A stretch of 64,000 nucleotides of DNA from an uncultured Pelagibacteraceae bacterium. Lineage in GTDB: Bacteria; Pseudomonadota; Alphaproteobacteria; Pelagibacterales; Pelagibacteraceae. The position numbers were made by a program, and so were the translations under genes. The notes under the pieces are model-generated. The model made no database searches. It had not been told where the DNA came from and was given only the letters and a program-made list of their open reading frames with translations. The stretch covers positions 16,440-80,439 of the forward strand of contig CABZJN010000004.1 in the NCBI GenBank assembly GCA_902526085.1. Direction: 5' to 3'. This document shows, piece by piece, positions 35,704 to 43,709 of the stretch. Each line of letters begins with the position of its first letter. Within the stretch, counting starts at the first letter, position 1.

Positions 35704-36453
35704 ATGTCATCGATTAATCAATTACTTCTTGAAGCAAAAAGTGTAACAAAATACTTTGGAACCATAACAGCTCTTGAGAATGTCAATTTAAAGATACATG
35801 CAGGAGAATGTCTTGGTGTTGTGGGTGATAATGGAGCTGGAAAATCAACTTTAATGAAGGTTTTATCAGGGCTTTATAAACCAAGTGCAGGCTCATTATT
35901 CTTTGATGGTAAAGAGAAGATTTTAGAAAGCCCTAAAGACTCTCAAAATTTAGGTCTAGAAATGGTTTATCAAGACTTGGCATTAGCTGGAAATCTTCCA
36001 ATAGGTGAAAATATTTTTTTAGGGCGTGAACCAACTAAAAATCTTGGACTACTTAAATTTCTAGATTATAAAAAAATTAAAGAACTTACTGATGCGCATC
36101 TTGGTAAATTAAAAATTAATGTCAAAAGTGCTGATCAAAAAGTAGAAGAGCTTTCAGGTGGTCAAAGGCAAGCAGTTGCAATTGCAAGATCAACAGCATT
36201 TAATGCTAAAGTAGTAATAATGGATGAGCCAACTGCTGCACTTGCAATTAAAGAAGTTGGTAAAGTTCTAGACCTTATAAATAGTTTAAAACAAACAGGT
36301 GTTGGAGTAATAGTTATCAGTCATAGAATGGATGATATTTTTGCCGTTTGTGATCGTGTGATGGCCTTATTCCAAGGAACAAATTTTGCAGAGTCTGAAT
36401 TATCTAAAACTTCAAGAGATGAAGTAATAGGTTGGATTATGGGTAAAAAATAA
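35704..36453 (+). CDS. Sugar ABC transporter ATPase, single-domain (FrcA/RbsA-like)
   Basis: ATP-binding subunit of a CUT2-type (ribose/fructose-like) importer. The 249 residues hold one ATPase domain: Walker A GDNGAGKST, signature LSGGQRQAVAIARS and Walker B VVIMDEPTAALA. E. coli RbsA has two fused domains; single-domain partners occur in FrcA-type systems. The start at 35704 is chosen, as the 12 in-frame residues upstream are hydrophobic and unrelated. The permease follows 3 bases after the stop. Confidence 0.9.
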   Translation: MSSINQLLLEAKSVTKYFGTITALENVNLKIHAGECLGVVGDNGAGKSTLMKVLSGLYKPSAGSLFFDGKEKILESPKDSQNLGLEMVYQDLALAGNLPIGENIFLGREPTKNLGLLKFLDYKKIKELTDAHLGKLKINVKSADQKVEELSGGQRQAVAIARSTAFNAKVVIMDEPTAALAIKEVGKVLDLINSLKQTGVGVIVISHRMDDIFAVCDRVMALFQGTNFAESELSKTSRDEVIGWIMGKK

Positions 36454-36455
36454 TT

Positions 36456-37469
36456 ATGGAAAATAAAGATCAAGAAAAAAATTCACTGTATTTAAAAATA
36501 ATGCCATACCTTGAAAAGTATGGAATATTATTACTACTGGTAATAATGATTGTAGTAATGCACTTCCTTCAGCCAGATGTTTTCTTGTCTTGGAGAAATG
36601 TTACCAATGTATTCAAACAAATTTCTTGGCAATCGATGTTAGCATTAGGTGTGTTTATGGTGATAGTTACAGCAGGGATTGATCTATCGGTTGGATCAAT
36701 AATGATGTTGTCGTTAATGATCCTTGCAATAGTTGCTAAAGCAGGGGCGCCTTGGTACATAGTAGTAATAACGCCTCTGATTGCAGGATTTCTATGTGGT
36801 CTATTTAATGGATTAGGAATAACCCTACTAAGGATGCCTCATCCTTTCATAATGACTTTAGGAACATTGTATATTTTTAGAGGTACAGGTAATTTAATTT
36901 CAGGTGGAACACCAATAAGTGGTTTTACAGACGAGGTTAGATATCTTGGTCATGGACGGATTGATTTAACTTGGCTTGGTTTAGAAAAATCACAATATTT
37001 ACCAGTCAGTTTAGTTCTTATTGCAATTGTTTATATAATTTTTTGGATATTTATGAATAAAACTCGAACAGGAAAATGGATTTATGCAATTGGAGGAAAT
37101 CCTAATGCTGCAAGAGCCTCTGGTATAAACGTTAATAAAATTCTTGTAATAGTTTACTCACTTTGCGGATTTTTATCTGGAATTGGAGCGCTTATTTTAG
37201 CTGGACGAACAGACTCGGGATATCCTAATGCTGGATTACAATCTGAGTTAGATGCTATAGCAGCATGTATTATTGGTGGAGCGAGTTTTTTTGGAGGAAG
37301 AGGTACAGTTCTTGGAGTTTTTGCAGGTGTAATGATCATGGGTATTTTAAGAAATGGTCTTAATCTGATGGATGTAAGTTCATTTTGGCAACAGGTTCTA
37401 ATTGGATCTATTATAGTATTAGCGGTATATATTGACGTTCTTAGAAGAGATCTTGGGACAAGAAAATAA
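36456..37469 (+). CDS. Sugar ABC transporter permease (RbsC-like)
   Basis: Inner-membrane channel subunit of the CUT2 importer, 337 residues with about eight to ten membrane segments. The family stretches AGIDLSVGSIMMLS, FNGLGITLLRMPHPFIMTLGT and YAIGGNPNAARASGI are clear, as is the end ASFFGGRGTVLGVFAG. It forms a complex with the preceding ATPase and the binding protein gene that follows after 107 bases. Likely cargo is ribose or a related sugar, judged from the FucU and ribokinase genes downstream. Confidence 0.92.
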   Translation: MENKDQEKNSLYLKIMPYLEKYGILLLLVIMIVVMHFLQPDVFLSWRNVTNVFKQISWQSMLALGVFMVIVTAGIDLSVGSIMMLSLMILAIVAKAGAPWYIVVITPLIAGFLCGLFNGLGITLLRMPHPFIMTLGTLYIFRGTGNLISGGTPISGFTDEVRYLGHGRIDLTWLGLEKSQYLPVSLVLIAIVYIIFWIFMNKTRTGKWIYAIGGNPNAARASGINVNKILVIVYSLCGFLSGIGALILAGRTDSGYPNAGLQSELDAIAACIIGGASFFGGRGTVLGVFAGVMIMGILRNGLNLMDVSSFWQQVLIGSIIVLAVYIDVLRRDLGTRK

Positions 37470-37516
37470 CACACCTAAAAGTTGTAATTGTAAATTTGAT
37501 TGTCTTTTATAAACAG

Positions 37517-37545
37517 TTGAATTTTTTTTAAAAATTTTATTAAAT
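37517..37545 (+). promoter_or_regulatory. Weak candidate promoter before the binding-protein gene
   Basis: A -35-like TTGAAT (37517-37522) and -10-like TTAAAT (37540-37545) are 17 bases apart inside the 107-base gap between permease and binding-protein genes. The sequence is almost pure A/T, so the match is weak, but a separate start for the binding protein would make sense here. Confidence 0.3.
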
Positions 37546-37563
37546 TAATTTTTAATAATTATT

Positions 37564-37570
37564 AAAGAGG
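37564..37570 (+). promoter_or_regulatory. Strong ribosome site of the ribose-type binding protein
   Basis: AAAGAGG stands 6 bases before the ATG at 37577. It is one of four similar purine-rich sites in front of the binding-protein genes; most other genes in the window lack a clear site. Confidence 0.75.
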
Positions 37571-37576
37571 TAAAAT

Positions 37577-38509
37577 ATGAGAGAACTAAAAAGAAAAATT
37601 GTTGTTTTCATTTCAGCGATTTTTTTATTGATGAGCATGGGGTCAGTATCTTTTGCTGACGGACATGGTAAAAAAATCTTATTCAGTATTAAAGGACCTG
37701 GTTCTGGAAACCCATTCTGGGCTTCTGTAACAAAAGGTGCTGAAGAAGAGGCAAAAAAATTAGGAGTAAAATTAATTTTAATTGCTCCTCCACAAGAAGG
37801 TGATGTACAGGCTCAGATAAACCAAGTTGAGGATCAACTTGCAAAAGGTGTTGATGCACTAGCACTTGCACCAGGAGATCCAAACGCTTTTGCACCAATT
37901 GTAGACGATGCTATTAAAAGTGGTGTTCCAGTTGTATTTGTTGATACAAAAGGAATTAATGAAGGTGTAACTTTCATTGGGACAAATAATATGAACGGTG
38001 CAGAATTAGCTGCAAAATTTATTTGTGATAAAACTCCAAAAGGATCTGATGTTGCAATTCTCACTGGAATTGAGTCTCAATCAACTGCATTACTAAGAAG
38101 AGATGGAGCAATTAAAGGATTTAAAAACTGTGGTTTAAACCTTGTTGCTACTCAAACAGCCGAGTGGGATACTGCAAAAGGTAGATCAGTTACTGAATCA
38201 ATCATTTTGAAAAATCCTAATATCAAAGCAATTTTTGCTTCTAATGACAATATGGGATTAGGTGCAATGCAAGCACTAAAAGATGCGGATATGAATGATG
38301 TGATCGTTGTTGGTTTTGATGCTACTCCAGATGCAGCTACAAGCATCCTAAAAGGAGAAATGACTGCAACAATAGCTCAGTTCTCATACAACATGGGCGC
38401 ATATGGAGTTAAATATGCTCTTGAGCTAGCTAACGGTGGAAGTATTGATCCTAATATTGATACTGGTACACAATTAGTAACAACAGAAAACGCTAACGAT
38501 TTTAAATAA
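37577..38509 (+). CDS. Periplasmic sugar-binding protein (RbsB-like)
   Basis: Binding protein of the CUT2 ABC importer. The 310 residues begin with a signal peptide (about 1-27, cleaved after VSFADG or nearby) and continue as a Periplasmic_Binding_4 fold: LFSIKGPGSGNPFWASV, ALALAPGDPNAFAPIV, FVDTKGINEGVTFIGTNN and FASNDNMGLGAMQALKD. The ribose/inositol/allose branch is likely, but the sugar cannot be fixed by eye. A strong terminator follows 11 bases after the stop, and a FucU-type mutarotase gene follows that. Confidence 0.92.
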   Translation: MRELKRKIVVFISAIFLLMSMGSVSFADGHGKKILFSIKGPGSGNPFWASVTKGAEEEAKKLGVKLILIAPPQEGDVQAQINQVEDQLAKGVDALALAPGDPNAFAPIVDDAIKSGVPVVFVDTKGINEGVTFIGTNNMNGAELAAKFICDKTPKGSDVAILTGIESQSTALLRRDGAIKGFKNCGLNLVATQTAEWDTAKGRSVTESIILKNPNIKAIFASNDNMGLGAMQALKDADMNDVIVVGFDATPDAATSILKGEMTATIAQFSYNMGAYGVKYALELANGGSIDPNIDTGTQLVTTENANDFK

Positions 38510-38520
38510 TCTTTAGAAAA

Positions 38521-38562
38521 TTAAAAAAAAAAGGGTGAAATTTTATTTCACCCTTTTTTTTT
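38521..38562 (+). terminator. Rho-independent terminator after the ribose-type binding protein
   Basis: A perfect 8-base stem (38533-38540 with 38546-38553), 5-base loop and nine T residues, with a matching A run on the left that lengthens the stem. It lies between the binding-protein gene and the fucU-like gene 18 bases further on. Confidence 0.93.
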
Positions 38563-38580
38563 ATATATTATAATTGCAAA

Positions 38581-39045
38581 ATGCTAATTAAAATTAATCC
38601 AATATTAAGCCCTGAGCTCCTATATCAGTTAAGGGCAATGGGTCATGGTGATAAACTTGTTTTAACTGATGCTAATTTTCCAGCATATTCTCACTCTTTA
38701 AATAATAAAGTAATTAGACTAGATGGAGTAGATATTTATGAAGCTACAAAGGCTATTCTTTCTGTTTTTCCATTAGATAGTTTCATTGATTCAGCTGCAA
38801 ACAGAATGCAGGTTGATAACAAACCTGATGAATTAACTGATTGTCATAAAGATTTTATTAAAGCTGTGAAAGAAACTTCTGGAGAAAATTGGAAGATAGG
38901 TTCAATTGAAAGACAAGAATTTTATAAAGAGGCAAAAAAATCTCAATTAATAGTATCTACCTCTGAAATGAGACCATATGGGTGTTTCATATTAACAAAG
39001 GGAGTAATTAAACCAGATGGTAGTGTTTGGGTTCTTGATAAATAA
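38581..39045 (+). CDS. fucU: RbsD/FucU-family sugar mutarotase
   Basis: Interconverts anomers or ring forms of a monosaccharide after uptake. The 154-residue protein has the family start LSPELLYQLRAMGHGDKLVLTDANFPAYS, with the catalytic His in that stretch. It continues VIRLDGVDIYEATKAILSVFPLDSF and ends RPYGCFILTKGV. Length and wording are closer to FucU (L-fucose mutarotase) than to RbsD. The ribokinase gene overlaps its stop by 1 base, so ribose pyranase function is also possible. Confidence 0.85.
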   Translation: MLIKINPILSPELLYQLRAMGHGDKLVLTDANFPAYSHSLNNKVIRLDGVDIYEATKAILSVFPLDSFIDSAANRMQVDNKPDELTDCHKDFIKAVKETSGENWKIGSIERQEFYKEAKKSQLIVSTSEMRPYGCFILTKGVIKPDGSVWVLDK

Positions 39046-39959
39046 TGAGCTCAATATGTGTCTTTGGAGTATTTGTAGCTGATCTTTGTTTTTTTGCTGA
39101 CAAAATTCCAATCAAAGGTGAAACAGTTTTAGGTAAAAATCATATAGTTGGTCCAGGTGGAAAAGGGTCAAACCAAGCTATCGCAGCTGCAAGACTTGGT
39201 GGAAATGTAAATTTTATAACCAAGATAGGAGATGATCAAAATGCCAAGATGGCTCTTAAGTTGTATGAGGAGGCTGGAATTAATACAGATTCAATAATTC
39301 AAGATCCAAATCAGTCAACTGGTGTTGCAGGTATAATGATAAATGAAAAAACAGGGGATAATGCAATTAATATTGTACCTGGGGCTGCTGGTTCTATATC
39401 TAATGAAGATATTGACAACAATATTAAGTTTATAAAAAAATCAGAAATTTTTTTAACTCAACTAGAAACACCAAATGAAATAACTAGTTATGCCCTTAAT
39501 ATAGCAAAAGAGACAGGATCTATTACAATTTTTAATCCGGCACCTGCATCAGATATAAAAGAAAGTGATTTTAAATGTATTGATTATTTTACTCCAAATG
39601 AAACTGAAGCAAGTTTTTATTTAGGCAAAAAGGTCGAGAGTAAAATAGAAATTGAAGAGTCTGCAAAAACTTTTTTAGAAAAAGGAGTAAAAAATATTAT
39701 TATTACTTTAGGTCCAAAAGGCCTCTACTTTGCAAACTCTAAGGAGAGTTTTTTTATAGATGTTTATAGATTAAAGGATAAAGTTATAGATACCACTGGA
39801 GCAGGCGATGCTTTTAACGGAGCGTTTGCATATGCTTTATCCAATAAATTAAAAATTAAAGATGCTCTAGAATTTTCAAATAAAGTAGCTGCAATTTCCA
39901 CAACAAAAGCAGGTGCAGCTAATGCAATGCCTAAATTAGATGAAGTAGAAGTTTATTAA
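39045..39959 (+). CDS. rbsK: PfkB-family sugar kinase (ribokinase-like)
   Basis: Phosphorylates an incoming pentose or other sugar with ATP. The 304 residues show the PfkB pattern: PGGKGSNQAIAAARLGG near residue 37, the NPAPAS stretch, FTPNETEA, and DTTGAGDAFNGAFAYAL with the catalytic Asp. This order is closest to ribokinase. It follows the ABC importer and the mutarotase, so import, ring conversion and phosphorylation form one path. It could instead serve an inositol-derived keto acid, but lacks the IolC-type extra domain. Its stop TAA abuts the stop of a convergent dehydratase gene. Confidence 0.85.
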   Translation: MSSICVFGVFVADLCFFADKIPIKGETVLGKNHIVGPGGKGSNQAIAAARLGGNVNFITKIGDDQNAKMALKLYEEAGINTDSIIQDPNQSTGVAGIMINEKTGDNAINIVPGAAGSISNEDIDNNIKFIKKSEIFLTQLETPNEITSYALNIAKETGSITIFNPAPASDIKESDFKCIDYFTPNETEASFYLGKKVESKIEIEESAKTFLEKGVKNIIITLGPKGLYFANSKESFFIDVYRLKDKVIDTTGAGDAFNGAFAYALSNKLKIKDALEFSNKVAAISTTKAGAANAMPKLDEVEVY

Positions 39960-41135
39960 TTATTCTATTATTTTAAAATCAGACCTAAATCTGTCGGTAA
40001 TTGTTAAACCTAGACCAGGTTTTTTATCATCTAAATCTATATATCCATTTTCAGGGGCAGGATCACCTTCAAAAATGTAATAAAATAATTCATTGCCAAT
40101 TTCTACATCATGAACTGGAAAAAATTCAGATATCGGACAATTAAAATTTGACATTGTTAAATGATAATTATGCATTTGACCTGCATGAGGAATAACTGGC
40201 ACTTGATAAGCTTCTGCCAATGCATTTATTTTATTTGCAATTGTAAATCCGCCAACTCTATTATTATCATATTGAATATAGCTGACTGCTTTAATATCCA
40301 ATAATTGTTTAAATCCAAATAAGTTGAATTCATGTTCTCCACCAGAAATTGGAATTGCATTCATATTATTTAATTCTGCATAGCCATGAATATCATCTGC
40401 TATAACAGGTTCCTCCAACCATCTAGGGTTAAATTTTACTAATTTTGGGATCATCCTTTTTGCATAATCTAAGTTCCAACCCATATAACATTCCATCATT
40501 AGGTCGGTATCATATCCAATAACCTCTCTAACTGCTTCAGCTAGCTCAATATTTTTTTTCATACCATCAGGTCCATCTTTTGGCCCCCATCCAAATCTCA
40601 TTTTAAACATTTTAAAACCTTGCTTAACATAGCTTTCAGCTTCTTTTTGCAAATCCTTAATTGGTTGGCTGTATAGTTTAGATGCGTAGACTGGTATCTT
40701 TTCCTTTGTTCGTCCACCTAATAGTTTAAAAACAGGTTTGTTTGTAATTTTTCCCATTATATCCCAGAGCGCAATATCAATTGCGGAAATAGCTACCATC
40801 CCCAATCCTCTTCTTCCCCACGCATGCGTTCTTCTATACATTTTTTCCCAGATATAAGAATAATCAAAAGGATCTTCACCTATTACTAAAGGAGTTAAAT
40901 AAGTATCGATTGTTTTTTTAACTAATTGAGGTGCTAGTGCCGCATTTCCAATTCCAACAATACCATCATCTGTTTCGATTTCACATATTAACCATTCATG
41001 AAATCTAAATGAACCCATAGCATCTGATTTTTCAAACAAAAGGTCTGAAGCATTTGTGCAAAAATTATTTTGTGGAGGAACTGTTTTACCGTTCCATTGA
41101 TATACCTTGGTACGAATACTTTTTATCTTAGACAT
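39960..41135 (-). CDS. Enolase-superfamily sugar-acid dehydratase (rhamnonate dehydratase-like)
   Basis: Mandelate-racemase-group enzyme of 391 residues that dehydrates an aldonic acid to a 2-keto-3-deoxy acid. It resembles Rhm[14 protein letters not shown] near residue 180, the metal-ligand strand [10 protein letters not shown] (E215), RWLEEPV (E241), SGGEHEF (E267) and the catalytic-site His in [12 protein letters not shown] (H317). The first metal ligand is Glu, where RhmD and most members have Asp. Substrate may be rhamnonate, fuconate or another deoxy-aldonate. Shares a transcript with the PdxA2-like gene, adjacent without a gap. Confidence 0.85.
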   Translation of the reverse strand: MSKIKSIRTKVYQWNGKTVPPQNNFCTNASDLLFEKSDAMGSFRFHEWLICEIETDDGIVGIGNAALAPQLVKKTIDTYLTPLVIGEDPFDYSYIWEKMYRRTHAWGRRGLGMVAISAIDIALWDIMGKITNKPVFKLLGGRTKEKIPVYASKLYSQPIKDLQKEAESYVKQGFKMFKMRFGWGPKDGPDGMKKNIELAEAVREVIGYDTDLMMECYMGWNLDYAKRMIPKLVKFNPRWLEEPVIADDIHGYAELNNMNAIPISGGEHEFNLFGFKQLLDIKAVSYIQYDNNRVGGFTIANKINALAEAYQVPVIPHAGQMHNYHLTMSNFNCPISEFFPVHDVEIGNELFYYIFEGDPAPENGYIDLDDKKPGLGLTITDRFRSDFKIIE

Positions 41136-42131
41136 TTAATTATTTTTATTCTTTGCCATTGTTAATGCAATTTTGAATGAATTCAAAGTAGGTTCTAAAT
41201 TTGCTTTATTTTTTCCTGCAATATCAAATGCTGTTCCATGAGCAGGAGTGGTTACAGGGATTGGCAAACCACCTTGTACGGTTACACCTCTATCAAATCC
41301 AAATGCTTTCAATCCAGATTGAAGTGCATCATGATACATACCAACAATACAATCATGATTCCCATTTTTATAAGCTGTGATAAAAGAAGTATCACATGGC
41401 AAAGGTCCATCAGCATTAATACCTAGTTTTTTTGCCTCTTCTATTGCAGGGATAATTTCGTCTTTTTCCTCTGTTCCAAATTCAGCATGAGGATTTAGTG
41501 CTTGAACTGCTACTCTTGGATTTTTAATACCATTTAATTTCATAGCTTCATTTATAAGCCTAATTGGCTTAATAATTTTTTCCTTTTTTACATGTTCAGG
41601 TACTTCTTTTATTGGAATATGTGATGATACCCTTGCTGTCCAAAAATTATCAATAACATTAAACTCACAAAAAAAATTTTTAACCTCTAATTTTTCAGCC
41701 ATTAAATGTAATTCATCAGAATATTTATTTCCTCCAAGTTTAAGGCTTGTTTTGTTAAATGGTCCAAAGTTTATTGCATGAATTTTGTTTTCTTTAGCAA
41801 GATCTAAAGCTAAATCTAAAGAAGATAGAACGCTTTCTCCCGCCTCTTTAGAGCACTCAGATAATTTATAATTATGATTTTTACCTTTAGAGATATCTAG
41901 AAAAAATTTATTACCCTTTGCAAAATCAATATTATCGAAATCTTCTACAAAATTTAAATTATGTGATTTACCTGAAATTTTATTTCCGCTCTCTAAAATA
42001 TTTTTTTCACCTATGATAATTACATTAGACTTGTTTGTTATTTCTTCAGATAATAGTTTTGAGACTAATTCGGGTCCTATACCAGAGGGGTCCCCTAAAA
42101 GAACCGCTATGTTAATTTTATTTTGAGCCAT
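41136..42131 (-). CDS. PdxA/PdxA2-family 4-phospho-hydroxyacid dehydrogenase
   Basis: NAD-dependent oxidative decarboxylase of 331 residues. It has LLGDPSGIGPELVSK at the start and three candidate divalent-metal histidines in SSHIPI, ALNPHAEFG and TPAHGTAFD; CDTSFITAYKNGNHDCIVGMYHDALQ is typical. True PdxA works in vitamin B6 synthesis, while PdxA2 handles 4-phospho-threonate or erythronate in sugar-acid catabolism. Next to a sugar-acid dehydratase and divergent from a TctC transporter, the catabolic role fits better. No DUF1537 kinase partner for four-carbon acid sugars is seen in the window. Confidence 0.85.
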   Translation of the reverse strand: MAQNKINIAVLLGDPSGIGPELVSKLLSEEITNKSNVIIIGEKNILESGNKISGKSHNLNFVEDFDNIDFAKGNKFFLDISKGKNHNYKLSECSKEAGESVLSSLDLALDLAKENKIHAINFGPFNKTSLKLGGNKYSDELHLMAEKLEVKNFFCEFNVIDNFWTARVSSHIPIKEVPEHVKKEKIIKPIRLINEAMKLNGIKNPRVAVQALNPHAEFGTEEKDEIIPAIEEAKKLGINADGPLPCDTSFITAYKNGNHDCIVGMYHDALQSGLKAFGFDRGVTVQGGLPIPVTTPAHGTAFDIAGKNKANLEPTLNSFKIALTMAKNKNN

Positions 42132-42192
42132 TTTTTACTTTACGCTATGTATCAGATTATGTTTAAATATTTAAATATAAATTAACTAAAAA

Positions 42193-42198
42193 AGAGGG
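42193..42198 (+). promoter_or_regulatory. Strong ribosome site of TctC-like gene
   Basis: AGAGGG stands 5 bases before the ATG at 42204, embedded in A-rich sequence. The same core precedes the other binding-protein genes at 46948 and 58990. Confidence 0.8.
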
Positions 42199-42203
42199 AA
42201 ATA

Positions 42204-43178
42204 ATGAAAAAAAGTTTTAAATTATTTTTAGCTGCCGCATTTTTGGTAACTGAATTTTTTGTTGTTGCACTTCCACTTATGATTACTTCTGCAAAAGCAG
42301 ATGGTCACCCAATTCAAGCTATTACACACGCTGGTTTTGGTGGTGGAACAGACGTAACTACTAGAATGATGTTATTAAGAACTAGAAGGTATCTAAAACA
42401 AGATATGCAATTAGTTAACAAAAAAGGTGGTGGTGGAGCAGCATCAATGGATTATATGATGACTTTACCTGCGGATGGTCAACATACTTTAACTTGGACA
42501 ACAGGTCATGCTGTATCAATGGCATTGGGTAAAACTAAAGTTAAATTAAGTGACATGCAACCATTAGCAAGAGGAACAGATGATCCTCAGTTATTTGTCG
42601 TAAATTGTAAAAATGAAATCAAAGACGCTAAGAAGTTTATTAGCGCACAAAAATCAAAATCATTAAAATACGGAACAACTCACGTCGGTGGTATTGATGA
42701 TGTAAGCGCGATTGCTTTTACAAAAAAAGGAAAATTAACAGACCCGACAATTGTTCCATACAAAGGAGTTGGTCCTATTAAAACAAACCTAATCAAAGGA
42801 GATATTGATGTAGGTGTTTTAAACTTAGGTGAAGCAGTTACAGAAATTGAAGATGGAACATTATGTGTTTCAGTTGTTCTTGCAAGTAACAGAATGGAAA
42901 AATTAAGTAATGTGCCTACTGCCACAGAGCTTGGAATACCAGTTGTGTTATCAACTGTTAGAGGATTTGTAACTAGAAAAGGAGTTCCAGCTGACAGAAA
43001 GAAACAATTGGAAGATGCTATGATAAAAGCTATGGAGCATAAATATTTCCAAAGCTTTCTAACTGACATCGGACTTGATTCAACTAGTGTTGTTGGAGCT
43101 GATGAGTGGGGTAAGCAAATGGAGGTGATGCTTGCAGAAATGACTGCTCAACTTAAAGCTTTGGGTTACATTAATTAG
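42204..43178 (+). CDS. tctC: Tripartite tricarboxylate transporter binding protein (TctC/Bug family)
   Basis: Periplasmic receptor of a TctCBA carboxylate importer. The 324 residues start with a long signal peptide (to about SAKADG, residue 32). The TctC stretch THAGFGGGTDVTTRM follows, then VNKKGGGGAASMDY, and VPTATELGIPVVLSTVRGFV near the end, all typical. The ligand is a carboxylate, perhaps a sugar acid given the SDR and dehydratase neighbours. A perfect terminator hairpin follows 48 bases after the stop, already inside the next gene. Confidence 0.93.
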   Translation: MKKSFKLFLAAAFLVTEFFVVALPLMITSAKADGHPIQAITHAGFGGGTDVTTRMMLLRTRRYLKQDMQLVNKKGGGGAASMDYMMTLPADGQHTLTWTTGHAVSMALGKTKVKLSDMQPLARGTDDPQLFVVNCKNEIKDAKKFISAQKSKSLKYGTTHVGGIDDVSAIAFTKKGKLTDPTIVPYKGVGPIKTNLIKGDIDVGVLNLGEAVTEIEDGTLCVSVVLASNRMEKLSNVPTATELGIPVVLSTVRGFVTRKGVPADRKKQLEDAMIKAMEHKYFQSFLTDIGLDSTSVVGADEWGKQMEVMLAEMTAQLKALGYIN

Positions 43179-43201
43179 TCATAAGAAAGTACATTTTTTT
43201 T

Positions 43202-43708
43202 ATGAATAATGTACACAATAAAAAAAGGGCAAACAAAAGTTTGCCCTTTTTTTTTAAAGATGAATTTAAAGTATTTTTTGTAATAATTTTTTTTTCTACA
43301 ATATTATTAATTTCAACTTTTACTTTTGATAAGGTTCCGCCAATCTTAAATAGAGGTATTCAGCCTGCAACGTTTCCAAAAGGATTATTAGTATTGATAA
43401 TGTTTTTAACAACAACTATTTATTATCTATCATTCAAAAATCCCTGGAAAAAAGAAAAAAAACTTCCAAAACCATTTTTTTTAACAATCTTAAGTTTTAT
43501 TTTATTTGTTATAATCTCTAAAACATTAGATTTTTTCTTAGCTATTTCAGTTCTTTCAATATTTGTCTCTTACAATTGGGGTGAAAAAAGAGTTTTTTAT
43601 TTACTATTAGTTGGAATTTTATTTCCACTAGTAGTTTTTATATTTTTCGAAATGATACTGGGTCTTAGATTTCCTCCAGGAATAATTACAAACCTTTATT
43701 ATTACTAG
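43202..43708 (+). CDS. tctB: TctB-type small permease with a terminator inside its 5' end
   Basis: Small membrane subunit of the TctCBA importer, 168 residues with four membrane segments and the conserved RGIQPATFPKGLLVLI loop. From the ATG at 43202, codons 7-18 are made by the A-run, hairpin and T-run of a terminator, giving a Lys/Arg-rich then Phe-rich N-terminus (KKRANKSLPFFF). An in-frame TTG at 43241 is the only nearby alternative start and also lies within the hairpin. The first membrane segment begins near residue 24. tctA follows after one base. Confidence 0.82.
   Translation: MNNVHNKKRANKSLPFFFKDEFKVFFVIIFFSTILLISTFTFDKVPPILNRGIQPATFPKGLLVLIMFLTTTIYYLSFKNPWKKEKKLPKPFFLTILSFILFVIISKTLDFFLAISVLSIFVSYNWGEKRVFYLLLVGILFPLVVFIFFEMILGLRFPPGIITNLYYY
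43221..43255 (+). terminator. Rho-independent terminator inside the tctB 5' coding region
   Basis: A perfect 8-base stem (43227-43234 with 43239-43246), AAAA loop and nine T residues (43247-43255), preceded by six A residues that can pair with them. It is placed to end the tctC transcript, yet it lies 19-54 bases into tctB, so ribosomes starting tctB would run over it. Confidence 0.9.
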
Positions 43709-43709
43709 T

